From: Tissierellaceae bacterium
Lineage (GTDB): Bacteria; Bacillota; Clostridia; Tissierellales; Tissierellaceae
Assembly (NCBI GenBank): GCA_023229175.1
Contig: JALNZV010000015.1
Span: forward strand, 1 to 44,904
Reading direction: 5' to 3'
Length of the DNA stretch: 44,904 nucleotides
Position numbers and translations under genes: made by a program. The notes beneath the pieces were generated by a model that saw only the letters and a program-made list of their open reading frames with translations, did no database searches and was not told where the DNA came from. Of the stretch, positions 24,563 to 33,704 are shown in pieces. Numbering within the stretch: position 1 is the first letter of the stretch; the number at the start of each line of letters is the position of its first letter.

Positions 24563-27500
24563 TTACATGCTCTTTTTATATGCCGCAAAGTACTGTACGT
24601 GGTTTCCTGGGAAAAAGTTTCCCTCTGCAAACAACACATCTTTTCTCATTTTGATTTGTACCTTATTTAATATCCTAATCAGTTCCATCCTTTCATTTTC
24701 GTCAACTTTAAATTCGATGCCATATTTATATGCCTTATCATCTATTTGCTCCGTCCACACGGGATTGCCATATACTGTTATTTGTTCACCTACTAACTCT
24801 GTTTTAAATTGCAAAATCATATTTTTTTCTACAGGAAACCTTATATCAGATATAAAACACAGGCCTCCTGGACCCATATCCTTGACTAGAACTTTTGTAT
24901 TCCCTACATTTATCTTCTTTCCCTTTAACTCCAAAATTGTCAAATCTGCCTCCAACAACTGAATAAATTTGACCCTAAATAATTTTCGCCTCTCTACCCT
25001 AGGTGCAGCATCTAATCCAAAAAATGCTGCTGGTTTACACACTCCCTTTCTTAGAATTTTTTCAAATTCTTCGGCTAGTTTTGGATAGGAATACAAAAAA
25101 CCTTGTCCGCCTATGGCATTAAGCCCCTTCAACAATTGCAATTGATCGTATGTTTCTATCCCTTCAGCCACAAACCTCAATTTTAATTCCCTTGCCAGCC
25201 TTACAACTGTTTTTGTAATGGCTACGCTTCCAATGTCAACAGGAATGTTTTTGATAAAGGATTTATCTAATTTTATAATGTCAATATTAAAGGAATTCAA
25301 ATATATCAATGAAGAATAACCTGTACCAAAGTCGTCCATAGCTACTTGTATGCCAATATCCCTTAGTCCATTGATATCGGAATTAACTTTTTCTACATTC
25401 CCCAGTAATATATTTTCAGTAATTTCTATAATTAAAAAGTTCGGCTCCAAATCGAATTCTTCGATGATTTTTCGTATATTTTCTACAAAATCCTTTTCTA
25501 AAAATTGAACTGCAGAAAAGTTTACTGACACCTTTATGGGGGTATGTCCATCTATTAACCATTGTCTATAATCTTTGCATACCTGCCTTAGTACCCATTT
25601 ACCAATATCTATGATTTTTCCCGTATCCTCCGCTAGTGAAATAAATTCTTCGGATTCTACAAGACCCCATTCCGGATGCTCCCATCTGGCTAAGGCCTCA
25701 GCTCCCAATATTTTATTGGTCTTTATATTTACTATGGGTTGATAATATACCTTCAGCTGGCCTTCCTCCAAGGCGCTGTGCAAGTCACTTCTAAGGACAA
25801 ATTCCTTGTAATTTTGAATATCTAAGTCTGAGGAATAGAATTTAAATGTATTCTTTCCCTCTTTTTTTGCTCTAATTAAGGCAGATTTGGCGTGAACCCT
25901 TAGGGTGTGAATATCTTCACCGTCTTGAGGATATATACCTATTCCTATGTTTACATGCACATCTAATTCGTATTTATTTATTTTATAGACATCCCTAAAT
26001 TGATTGATTATTTCATTGGCTAAAGACTCATATTCTTTTAATTCTTCCATATCATCTACGATAATTGCAAAATGATCGTCGGAATGCCTGCTTAAAAATC
26101 TATGTCTCCCTATGGTCTTCTTCAGCCGCCTGACTATTTCTAAGATTAGTGTCTCTCCAAATTCATATCCCAAGGAATAAGTTGCATACTTTAATCCGCC
26201 TATATCTAACATCATCAGTGCAAATCTTCTGTTTTGGTTTTTTGAATACTCGCATTGTAGTCTCAGCCTTTTCGCGCAATAAATAGTATTTGGCAAATCT
26301 GTCAAAGGGTCATGAGTAGAAATATGTGCCATTGTCTTTTCCATTTCAACTCTACTGGTAATATCCCTGAAATTTACCACAATCCCATTTATACTGGAGT
26401 CGTGTAATAGATTTTGCATGTAAAGTTCCAAATTTACTCTTTCACCTAGTTTTGTGACAAAAGTCAGTTCTCCCTGTATCTTTTTACCAAACTCTGACAA
26501 GACTAGTTCTATCATCTTTCTTATCTTCTCTAAATCCGCACCATCATAAAATTCAAATATCCTTTTCCCAATCCTCTCATCCGGTCTATAGCCCATTACT
26601 CGTTCTACGGCATCGCTTATGTACAATATAGTGCCATCAGGAGATAATATCTCGTAGACGTCATTGGATTCCTGCACCAATACCTGAAACCGTTTTTGTA
26701 TTTTGTCTATCTCTTTTCTATGGTTCAGTATCTTATTTTCTAATTCTTTCTTTTTAGTAATATCCTGAATTGTGCCATAAACGAATATTGGCTTATCATT
26801 TTCGTTGAAAACAAATTCCACTTGCTGATATATACTTCTTATGGTGTTATCTGGCCTGACAATTCGTATATCTAGGTTTATTAGTTTTCTTGGTGGATCT
26901 TCCAATAACTCCCTTATCTTTTCAACATCGTCAGGGTGAATGATTTTTAAAAACCTTTCTAATGAAATACTTATTTCCTTTGGATTCAGTCCATATATTC
27001 TTCGGGTTTCATTGGACATGAAAAATCTGTTTTCTTCTATATCTAGTTCCCAGCTTCCAACCTGTGCCAGTGCTTCTGCTTTTGCAAGGACCTCATTGGA
27101 TTTCTTTAGTTCTATTTCCAATTGCTTTTCTTTTGTTCTATCTTGTAACGTTCCCATAATCCCTATAATCTTTCCATTGTCGTCAAATATCGGTCTCCCT
27201 TTTGACTTAACGTGTTTCATGGAACCGTCTTTTTGTGGTATCCTAAATTCTGTTTCTGTAGTTTCTCCGCTTAAACGCCTTCTCATTTCATCTACTACTT
27301 TATTTTGGTCCTGAGGGTGAATTAGTCTGATTACGCTACGAAAGTTTCTTTTGAAGTCTATGGGGTCTACACCATATATACGATAGAGTTCTTCAGTCCC
27401 GTCAAATTGATCAGCCTCGGCATCGTATTTCCAGCTTCCCACCCCCGCAACGTTTTGTACCATATTTAAATCTTCACCATAGTCCATGTATTCCTTTAAC

Positions 27501-27592
27501 TGATCATACCTTTTCTGTAGTTCCCTAATCTGCCCCAATAAATCTCCTTTTTCAATCAACTTTTCAGCTATCTTTCTTTTTAGGCGATTCAT
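24563..27592 (-). CDS. Cyclic-di-GMP protein: three PAS, degenerate GGDEF, EAL, PilZ
   Basis: The 1009-residue cytoplasmic protein opens with a coiled coil. Three PAS/PAC units follow (about residues 45-155, 170-280 and 300-415), then GGDEF (about 420-575), EAL (about 590-840) and a C-terminal PilZ domain (about 865-985). The GGDEF signature is replaced by SDDHF near 505 and no RxxD inhibitory site is seen, so cyclase activity is doubtful. The EAL domain keeps EALARW, EITEN, MDDFGTG, KLDKSF, AEGIET and GQGF, so it should be an active cyclic-di-GMP phosphodiesterase. PilZ has the RRKLFR arginine motif, but DMGPGG replaces the usual D/NxSxxG. ATG 27592 follows AAGGAGG. No membrane segment is present, so the PAS domains probably sense an internal signal. 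Confidence 0.93.
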   Translation of the reverse strand: MNRLKRKIAEKLIEKGDLLGQIRELQKRYDQLKEYMDYGEDLNMVQNVAGVGSWKYDAEADQFDGTEELYRIYGVDPIDFKRNFRSVIRLIHPQDQNKVVDEMRRRLSGETTETEFRIPQKDGSMKHVKSKGRPIFDDNGKIIGIMGTLQDRTKEKQLEIELKKSNEVLAKAEALAQVGSWELDIEENRFFMSNETRRIYGLNPKEISISLERFLKIIHPDDVEKIRELLEDPPRKLINLDIRIVRPDNTIRSIYQQVEFVFNENDKPIFVYGTIQDITKKKELENKILNHRKEIDKIQKRFQVLVQESNDVYEILSPDGTILYISDAVERVMGYRPDERIGKRIFEFYDGADLEKIRKMIELVLSEFGKKIQGELTFVTKLGERVNLELYMQNLLHDSSINGIVVNFRDITSRVEMEKTMAHISTHDPLTDLPNTIYCAKRLRLQCEYSKNQNRRFALMMLDIGGLKYATYSLGYEFGETLILEIVRRLKKTIGRHRFLSRHSDDHFAIIVDDMEELKEYESLANEIINQFRDVYKINKYELDVHVNIGIGIYPQDGEDIHTLRVHAKSALIRAKKEGKNTFKFYSSDLDIQNYKEFVLRSDLHSALEEGQLKVYYQPIVNIKTNKILGAEALARWEHPEWGLVESEEFISLAEDTGKIIDIGKWVLRQVCKDYRQWLIDGHTPIKVSVNFSAVQFLEKDFVENIRKIIEEFDLEPNFLIIEITENILLGNVEKVNSDINGLRDIGIQVAMDDFGTGYSSLIYLNSFNIDIIKLDKSFIKNIPVDIGSVAITKTVVRLARELKLRFVAEGIETYDQLQLLKGLNAIGGQGFLYSYPKLAEEFEKILRKGVCKPAAFFGLDAAPRVERRKLFRVKFIQLLEADLTILELKGKKINVGNTKVLVKDMGPGGLCFISDIRFPVEKNMILQFKTELVGEQITVYGNPVWTEQIDDKAYKYGIEFKVDENERMELIRILNKVQIKMRKDVLFAEGNFFPGNHVQYFAAYKKSM

Positions 27593-27671
27593 CAAATCCC
27601 TCCTTTGTAATCAACAGTTAAATCTTGCTATCCAACTTTGCTTATAAATAAAATATAGGTCCTTAGTCCTA

Positions 27672-27700
27672 ATTGTATCATTTTTAACAAGATAGCTCAA
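27672..27700 (-). promoter_or_regulatory. Possible promoter of the cyclic-di-GMP gene
   Basis: On the minus strand TTGAGC (27700-27695), 17 bases, then TACAAT (27677-27672), about 80 bases before the ATG at 27592. Confidence 0.45.
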
Positions 27701-27734
27701 GCCATATTATTACAATTCTTACAATTATTTCAAC

Positions 27735-27772
27735 AAAAAAGGACCTATATTACTTGGTCCACTTTTTTTCTA
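27735..27772 (-). terminator. Terminator of the transporter operon
   Basis: GGACC (27741-27745) pairs with GGTCC (27756-27760). Six Ts follow on the minus strand, and a run of Ts on the plus strand makes it symmetric. It lies 17 bases after the stop of the secreted coiled-coil gene. Confidence 0.75.
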
Positions 27773-27788
27773 TTATTATAAATTTGAT

Positions 27789-29531
27789 TTACTTCCTAAA
27801 TACTTTAAACAAGTCTATTATTCTTTGAAAAAATGTCCTTTTTACTTCTCTCTGTGGTACTGGTACAGATGTTTCCTTTTCTACCTTAATAGAGGGGGTC
27901 TGCATCAGTATTTGACAATTGGAATTGTCCACATTTCTCTCGTCTACAAATGACGTATAGCCTTGGGATTCGTCCTTGTTTGAGAACTTCTTCACATTGT
28001 CAGTTATCTCCTCAATTCCTTCCTCCCTAAGTTTATTGAGTCCATCTGTAATCTTATCCTGGCCGTCTATTACTTTATCGACTTCCCCTGGAATATTCCT
28101 TGCTCCTTTTCCCAGTTCAGCTCCACCTGCTGCGGACTGTTCAAGTCCGTTTAACAGTAAATCTAGTCCATCTACTAATTGGCTATGGCCTTGATACATC
28201 TTCTGTATTTCATCGGGCAAGGCTTTGATTTCTCCACTAAATTGCCCAAATCCCATAGCTATTTGATTAATTCCCTTGTTATACACTTTGTATCCTTCTA
28301 ACAGTTGATTTGTGTTTTGTGCTACACCGCCCATAGCCATATTGATTTGTTTCATGCCCTGACCTAGTTCTTCCATGACTTTGCCCTCTTTAATTACTCC
28401 CTCTGCCAGCCCTTTTACCCTGGGGTCATTGCTATCAACTAGACTCTGTGCCAATAGACTTAAATCACTATGACCTTGATTTAATCCACTTAGGCCTTCA
28501 CCTATTGAATTATAACCTGCCTTTAGCTCCATTAACCCTCCATTTAGTCCTTCTATCCCTTTCTCTATATTATCACCTTCGCTGCTCAATCTATTTAATC
28601 CTTGATTCATATCTCCTACGGATTCAATGCCCTCTTTCAGTCCATTGCCTAGCTGTCCCAATCCATCATTTAGTTCTTTAAATCCCTTTAATATGGACTT
28701 TAAATTTGAACCGATTTCCTTGAGTCCATCTACTAATTTTGTTACCCCTTCTCCAAGGGATTTTAGTCCGTTTTTAAGAAGTCCCATTCCCTTGCTTAAT
28801 TCCTTTGAACCTTCCTCTAATTTCTCTGTGGCATCTGACATCTCATTAAATCCATCTGTCAGCTTATCTAATTCCCCTAGGCCTTCTCCCAGCATGGTAC
28901 TGGAATCCATTGAGGAGATAATGATGGAGTCGAATTCCATGTCTTGACCCTCTGCCTTTACTGTAAACTCTTCGTCCCCCATGGGCAAATGTGTAAATAC
29001 CACAGTCATGGTTTTACCCACTACGGACATGACGCCTTTTTTAGATTCAATATTTTTAAATACATCTAAATTCAAGGGCAATTGAATTTGGGTTGTTAAA
29101 TCTTCGCTGTTTTCCACCTTTATGCTAATTTCCACTTTTCCAGATTTACCAGCTAAATCTTGAGCCTCTACCTCTGTACCATCTAAGTAATATCTAATTT
29201 TCAAATCCAGAGGAAGTTTCTTGCTTATTTTGCCCTCGTAATATATGTCCTTTTCTTTAAGTTTTTTTGCGTCCCATTTTATTGTTCCCTTCTCTACCGT
29301 GGGCTCAACATCCTTTGTCAACACCTGTAGATTATCCAATTGTCCATATTCCACATAGTAGTCATCATTACTGCTGCCTGAAATATGGGTCACTATTTTA
29401 ATATTTTCCGCTTCCCCATTGTGTTTTAAACTTACATATACCGTTTCATTCCTGACAACATCTGCCATACCTGCAATGGAAAATGAAAATAATATCATAA
29501 AAATAAGTGTATAGCTAGTGAACTTTTTCAT
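27789..29531 (-). CDS. Secreted YhgE/Pip-like coiled-coil protein, partner of an MMPL transporter
   Basis: The 580-residue protein has a signal peptide (about residues 1-22) and a beta-rich domain (about 25-205). A long helical region (about 215-520) is built from short repeats of the pattern LxxGLxxLxxG, rich in Gly, Leu and Asn. The repeats resemble those in YhgE/Pip phage-infection proteins, but the C-terminal ABC-2-type membrane domain of YhgE is missing. The chain instead ends in a basic amphipathic segment (FFQRIIDLFKVFRK). Its gene starts 18 bases after the MMPL gene, with GGGGGG before the ATG. I infer an extracellular adaptor or rod working with the transporter. The function is not established. 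Confidence 0.75.
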   Translation of the reverse strand: MKKFTSYTLIFMILFSFSIAGMADVVRNETVYVSLKHNGEAENIKIVTHISGSSNDDYYVEYGQLDNLQVLTKDVEPTVEKGTIKWDAKKLKEKDIYYEGKISKKLPLDLKIRYYLDGTEVEAQDLAGKSGKVEISIKVENSEDLTTQIQLPLNLDVFKNIESKKGVMSVVGKTMTVVFTHLPMGDEEFTVKAEGQDMEFDSIIISSMDSSTMLGEGLGELDKLTDGFNEMSDATEKLEEGSKELSKGMGLLKNGLKSLGEGVTKLVDGLKEIGSNLKSILKGFKELNDGLGQLGNGLKEGIESVGDMNQGLNRLSSEGDNIEKGIEGLNGGLMELKAGYNSIGEGLSGLNQGHSDLSLLAQSLVDSNDPRVKGLAEGVIKEGKVMEELGQGMKQINMAMGGVAQNTNQLLEGYKVYNKGINQIAMGFGQFSGEIKALPDEIQKMYQGHSQLVDGLDLLLNGLEQSAAGGAELGKGARNIPGEVDKVIDGQDKITDGLNKLREEGIEEITDNVKKFSNKDESQGYTSFVDERNVDNSNCQILMQTPSIKVEKETSVPVPQREVKRTFFQRIIDLFKVFRK

Positions 29532-29549
29532 TTCTTTCCCCCCATTATT

Positions 29550-31601
29550 TTATTCCTTTGAAGCTATAGTTTTCTGGACGTATTTATGAAATATCATCAA
29601 AAGAGATGGAAGCACAATTAATACTAAAATCAAACTTATGATTGCCCCCCTGCCTATTAATAAGGTCAATTCTGCTGTATTTCTCATGCTTGTAACCATG
29701 TACACACTAAGGGTTGCCGTAAAGAGTATAAGAGCCGATGTGAGAATTGGCCTTCCCGTATCTATTATGGTTTTGATTGCCGCCTCTTTTTTATCCAATA
29801 CCTTTATATTCTCCTGATATCTAGAAGTATAAAGTATGGCGTAATCCACAGTTGCCCCCAATTGTATTGCCCCTATGATGATAAAGCTTATAAAGTTTAG
29901 GTCTATACCCTGTATATATGGTATCGCCAGGTTAATCCAAATTCCCAATTGTATCAGTGCAACTAATATAATAGGTATAACTAAGGATTTAAATGCTAAA
30001 ACTAAAATACCACCTATAACGATAATAGATATAATGGTTATATTTTTATAATCTTTTGAAGTGACTTCTGCCAAATCCGCATATATGACGGATTCACCTG
30101 TAAGATACCAATTGTCATAATCTCTCCCTAGGGTGTTCCTTATTTCATCTAAGGTTTTCTTAGTTGCATCACCTTCCATTGGAAGGTTTAAATTTACATT
30201 TATCATAGAATAGTTTTCGCCCTGGAAGTTTTCTAATACATCCTTTGGTATAAATTCCTCTGGTATCTCAATATCTACCATGGAATACAGGCCTTTTACA
30301 TCTATTACTCCTTCTATGGCTTTAAGTTTTCCTATAAGCCCTAATTCCTTTACCTTATCTCCCTTGGGGATAATGGCTGCTAATTGGTTTTTGTTCTCGA
30401 AAAGCCTATCAATTTCCGTATTTCCCATATTGGATTTAAATGTCTTTGGCAATACCTTTTCATTGGAATAGTAGTAATTCACCTGAGATTGACCCAAAAA
30501 AGAAGGTAAGCTAATGAGTATTGCCAATACTAAAAATAAATGACCGTATTTAACGATAATTTTTGATGTTCTTCTAAAGCTTGGCAAAAATATTCTATGC
30601 TGGTATTTTTCAATCCATTTATCCGATATTAAAACCAATACCGGCAACAAGGTCACAACTGATATTAAGCTCAATAATACGCCTTTAGCCAATACCAGTC
30701 CTATATCCTTTCCTATGCCGTATTTCATAAAAGCTAGGGCTAAAAATCCACCTACGGTCGTAAGGGATGAGGACAAAACAGAAATAAAGGTATTTCTAAT
30801 TGCCGATGTCATAGCCCTTTCCCTGTCTCCAAAGTACTTCTTTTCCTCGATATATCTATGGATTAGAAAAATGGAATAGTCCATAGATACTGCCAGTTGA
30901 ATTATACTGGCTACGGAATCCGTATTAAAAGAGACGCTGGAGAATATGATATTGGTACCCTTATTTAATATTATCGCCACTCCAATAGCTATAAAGAACA
31001 ATATGGGCTCAATAAAGGACTCCATGGCTAAAAATAGTATTATAAATATTATGACAAAAGCTATTATAGAATAATATATCATTTCCCTTGAGGTTATCAT
31101 TTGCATATCGTGGGATATGGCTGCTGGCCCCCCTATGACTCCCTCGTCTCCTATATAGTTAAATACCTCTTCCATGGAATTTACCGTTGCCATAGAGTCA
31201 TCAGGATCTGTAAATTGGATTTGCAGCAAGCTGCTATTTTCCCTTAAAAACTCGTCTTTAACTTTTTCGTCCATAAATTCTTCTGGTTTATAGATGTCCT
31301 CTGCTGCTCCAAGCCAAATGACATCTTTTACACCGTCCATGGACTTAATATCATTTACTATATCCTCAGTTTCTAACAATGTCTTGTCTTTTAAAAGCAA
31401 ATATCCAAGCCCCGAAATTTCAAACTCATTTTCCAATATTTCTTTTCCCTTTATGGAATTTAATTCACCTGGCAGATATTTACTTAAATCATAATTTATC
31501 TCTACAAATTGGCTTCCTATGAAAGAAAGTCCTATTAGAATTATATAGATAATTATTATGGTTTTCTTGTGATAGACTATAAATCTACTGAAACCCTCCA
31601 T
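29550..31601 (-). CDS. MMPL/RND family transporter
   Basis: The 683-residue protein has the duplicated RND layout: a first membrane helix (about 12-30), an extracellular loop domain (about 31-165), five or six helices, then a second copy with an extracellular domain (about 365-500) and a final helix bundle. The helix-4-like segments SMDYSIFLIHRY and GATVDYAILYTSRY carry the conserved Asp-Tyr pair used for proton coupling in MMPL proteins. Such pumps export lipids, drugs or cell-envelope precursors; the cargo is unknown. Its ATG has a GGGGGG site. It lies 84 bases after tetR and behind an inverted repeat likely bound by it. Confidence 0.9.
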   Translation of the reverse strand: MEGFSRFIVYHKKTIIIIYIILIGLSFIGSQFVEINYDLSKYLPGELNSIKGKEILENEFEISGLGYLLLKDKTLLETEDIVNDIKSMDGVKDVIWLGAAEDIYKPEEFMDEKVKDEFLRENSSLLQIQFTDPDDSMATVNSMEEVFNYIGDEGVIGGPAAISHDMQMITSREMIYYSIIAFVIIFIILFLAMESFIEPILFFIAIGVAIILNKGTNIIFSSVSFNTDSVASIIQLAVSMDYSIFLIHRYIEEKKYFGDRERAMTSAIRNTFISVLSSSLTTVGGFLALAFMKYGIGKDIGLVLAKGVLLSLISVVTLLPVLVLISDKWIEKYQHRIFLPSFRRTSKIIVKYGHLFLVLAILISLPSFLGQSQVNYYYSNEKVLPKTFKSNMGNTEIDRLFENKNQLAAIIPKGDKVKELGLIGKLKAIEGVIDVKGLYSMVDIEIPEEFIPKDVLENFQGENYSMINVNLNLPMEGDATKKTLDEIRNTLGRDYDNWYLTGESVIYADLAEVTSKDYKNITIISIIVIGGILVLAFKSLVIPIILVALIQLGIWINLAIPYIQGIDLNFISFIIIGAIQLGATVDYAILYTSRYQENIKVLDKKEAAIKTIIDTGRPILTSALILFTATLSVYMVTSMRNTAELTLLIGRGAIISLILVLIVLPSLLMIFHKYVQKTIASKE

Positions 31602-31620
31602 ATATTTCCCCCCAATTAAA

Positions 31621-31663
31621 AATGTATTTAAACACTTGATTAAAACGTTGGTTTAAATACATT
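31621..31663. promoter_or_regulatory. Probable TetR operator ahead of the MMPL gene
   Basis: AATGTATTTAAAC (31621-31633) and GTTTAAATACATT (31651-31663) form a perfect 13-bp inverted repeat with a 17-base spacer, in the short gap between tetR and the MMPL gene. TetR proteins typically bind palindromes next to their own gene. A transcription-terminator role is less likely, since the stem is AT-only and the following T-run is short. Confidence 0.6.
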
Positions 31664-31685
31664 CTATTATTCTTTGACATAAAAA

Positions 31686-32291
31686 TCAATCTATATTTAA
31701 AATCGAGTTTACAAGGCAATCTATATACCTCGTCCTTTCCTCTTCATTGCTAAGATCTACAACACTCCCCTCTACATTTGATACCATAGGCAGCACATGA
31801 AATATAATGGGTCCAATTACGCCTGAAAACAATTGAATGTACTTATAATTTAAAGTAGTAGAATCGTCAATACCTGTGATATTGGATATTATCTCCTGGA
31901 CATTCTCCATTAACTTTTTATCGCTGAAAAACTTATTTATTATTTCCGGGTTGTAGTTTTTATCCTGCAATAGAAGATTTGATACTAAGGTTATGAGGGC
32001 AGGCCACTTAAACATATACTCCATTAAAACATTTGCCCAGTTAATTAATTTATCCTTTGGACTAGTATTGCTATCTTTGAGTACGTCACTTTGCACATCA
32101 TAGAGTATATTTGAATAATGCTTCTCTACGGATTTCATCAAATTATCTTTACTTTTATAGTGGTAATTTATTGCTGCCACATTTACCCCTGCTAGCTTTG
32201 CAATCTCCCTTGTGGTCATATCACCCCTAATGGGAAATAGCTCAATGGCTGCAGAGAGAATCTTTTCCTCCGTATTTAAATACTTATCCAT
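31686..32291 (-). CDS. TetR family transcriptional regulator
   Basis: The 201-residue protein has the TetR DNA-binding domain at its N-terminus: EEKILSAAIELFPIRG, then MTTREIAKLAGVNVAAINYHYKSKDNLM (about residues 22-50). A helical ligand-binding domain follows. It lies directly upstream of the MMPL transporter and secreted coiled-coil genes in the same direction and is the likely repressor of them, through the inverted repeat at 31621-31663. The inducing ligand is unknown. GGGGTG precedes the ATG. Only 27 bases separate it from ybaK, so it may also be co-transcribed from the ybaK promoter. Confidence 0.9.
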   Translation of the reverse strand: MDKYLNTEEKILSAAIELFPIRGDMTTREIAKLAGVNVAAINYHYKSKDNLMKSVEKHYSNILYDVQSDVLKDSNTSPKDKLINWANVLMEYMFKWPALITLVSNLLLQDKNYNPEIINKFFSDKKLMENVQEIISNITGIDDSTTLNYKYIQLFSGVIGPIIFHVLPMVSNVEGSVVDLSNEEERTRYIDCLVNSILNID

Positions 32292-32318
32292 TTTAGCACC
32301 CCAACTTTTTCTAATCCC

Positions 32319-32780
32319 CTATTCTTTACAGACATCTATCCATATACCTTTAGTTACCTCTCCTAAATAATCCACATCTATTTTTATACATGTGTTTGTA
32401 TCTCCTCCTGCTGGATATACGTAGTCAAATACCTTTAAAGAAATATCCAGATATATCTCTAAGGGCTTTGAAAGCCCAAATGGGCAGACTCCACCTATGG
32501 GATGGCCTGTGGCCTCCTCTATATCCTCTGCCTTGATAAATCTCGCCTTTTCTTTGAAATAGTCCTTAAACTTTCTATTGTCTATCTTTACATCTCCCTT
32601 TGCGACAATTAATATGTCTCTGTCTTTGAGCCTCAGTGCCATGGTCTTGGCAATTCTAGCTTCTTCCACTCCCAAAGATTTAGCTGCTAATTCTACAGTT
32701 GCCGTACTGGTGTCCAGTACCACTACTTCTATATCCAGATTTTCTTCTTCTATTTGTTTCCTTACGCTTTCTACTGTCAT
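32319..32780 (-). CDS. ybaK: YbaK/EbsC family aminoacyl-tRNA deacylase
   Basis: The 153-residue protein is a stand-alone YbaK/ProX editing domain. Family segments are STATVELAAKSLGVEEARIAKTM with the catalytic-type Lys (about 30-52), ATGHPIGGVCPFGL (about 90-103) with the GXXP loop, and AGGDTNTCIKI near the C-terminus. Members hydrolyse mischarged tRNA such as Cys-tRNA(Pro) in trans. It has its own promoter (32804-32831) and a GGAGGG site. No tRNA synthetase gene is adjacent. Confidence 0.9.
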   Translation of the reverse strand: MTVESVRKQIEEENLDIEVVVLDTSTATVELAAKSLGVEEARIAKTMALRLKDRDILIVAKGDVKIDNRKFKDYFKEKARFIKAEDIEEATGHPIGGVCPFGLSKPLEIYLDISLKVFDYVYPAGGDTNTCIKIDVDYLGEVTKGIWIDVCKE

Positions 32781-32803
32781 TTTAATATCCCTCCTGCATG
32801 TCT

Positions 32804-32831
32804 ATTGTATCATATACAATATAAGCGTCAA
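32804..32831 (-). promoter_or_regulatory. Promoter of ybaK
   Basis: On the minus strand TTGACG (32831-32826), 16 bases, then TACAAT (32809-32804), about 24 bases before the ATG. It may also transcribe tetR. Confidence 0.55.
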
Positions 32832-32865
32832 AAGGTAAATCTATCAAAATAATAAAATTCTATCA

Positions 32866-33684
32866 TTAGGTTCTGTGGATAGGGTAGGTTCCCAGTATCT
32901 TCAAAAAAGCCGTCATATCACCTATTCTCTCGAGCACATTCCTCACAATATTATTATTGGGATTTCCTATGAGGTCAATAAAAAATATATATTGTCCTAT
33001 TTCCATCTTTGCCGGTCTCGACTCTATCCTCGTCAAATTGATGTTTTCAACTGCGAACTCCCTTAAAACTTCATAAAGTGCCCCTGGTCTATCTCCTGTA
33101 AACGTAAAGGCTATGGATGTCTTGCAGGATTTGCAATTGTTACTTATTTTACTGCTGATAATTATAAATCTAGTTTTATTCAAAGGGTTGTCTTGTATAT
33201 TCGACTTTAATAAATTCATTTTGTAAATCTCTTTAGCCTTTTCATTGGCTATGGCACCATAGCCGATACCCTTTTCCCTTGCCAGTTTGCAGGCAAGGGA
33301 TGTACTTTCGCAAGGGATAAACACCACCTTGGGCATGGACAACCTCAAGGATTCCCTACACTGTTCTATTGCCTGAGGGTGGGAATATATATATTTAATT
33401 TCTTTCAATTCCTTGCCTAAGCTAACTAAATTATGGTGAATTGGCAATATATATTCCCCCACTATCTTAGATTTATCGATATTTAAAAGCCAATCCATCA
33501 CAGATGTTACTGCCCCCTCAGTTGAATTTTCTATGGGCAATATACCCCCGTCTATTTTTCCCCCTTCAACTGATTTTATTATTTCATAAAAACTGTACAT
33601 GGGAATAAGCTTTGCCTCTCCATGGTAATACACTGCCGCTTCATGGCTATAAGAGCCCTCAGGTCCCAAATATCCCAATTCCAT
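32866..33684 (-). CDS. pheA: Prephenate dehydratase with ACT domain
   Basis: The 272-residue protein is a monofunctional prephenate dehydratase. The catalytic domain (about residues 1-180) has GYLGPEGSYSHEA, GILPIENSTEGAV and the catalytic NKTRF motif. The ACT domain (about 190-268) has GALYEVLREF and the ESRP motif that binds phenylalanine for feedback inhibition. It turns prephenate into phenylpyruvate for phenylalanine synthesis. There is no fused chorismate mutase; that activity is on the aroK fusion at 42919. It starts 20 bases after the broken chemoreceptor gene with GGGGGGA before the ATG. No separate promoter is obvious, so it may depend on read-through from there. Confidence 0.96.
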   Translation of the reverse strand: MELGYLGPEGSYSHEAAVYYHGEAKLIPMYSFYEIIKSVEGGKIDGGILPIENSTEGAVTSVMDWLLNIDKSKIVGEYILPIHHNLVSLGKELKEIKYIYSHPQAIEQCRESLRLSMPKVVFIPCESTSLACKLAREKGIGYGAIANEKAKEIYKMNLLKSNIQDNPLNKTRFIIISSKISNNCKSCKTSIAFTFTGDRPGALYEVLREFAVENINLTRIESRPAKMEIGQYIFFIDLIGNPNNNIVRNVLERIGDMTAFLKILGTYPIHRT

Positions 33685-33704
33685 AAAATCCCCCCTAAGG
33701 TTTT

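Noticed and set aside
27596..27735. Cyclic-di-GMP riboswitch ahead of the PAS-GGDEF-EAL-PilZ gene
   Set aside because: The leader is under 90 bases from the likely start and lacks the conserved GEMM core; a plain promoter explains it.
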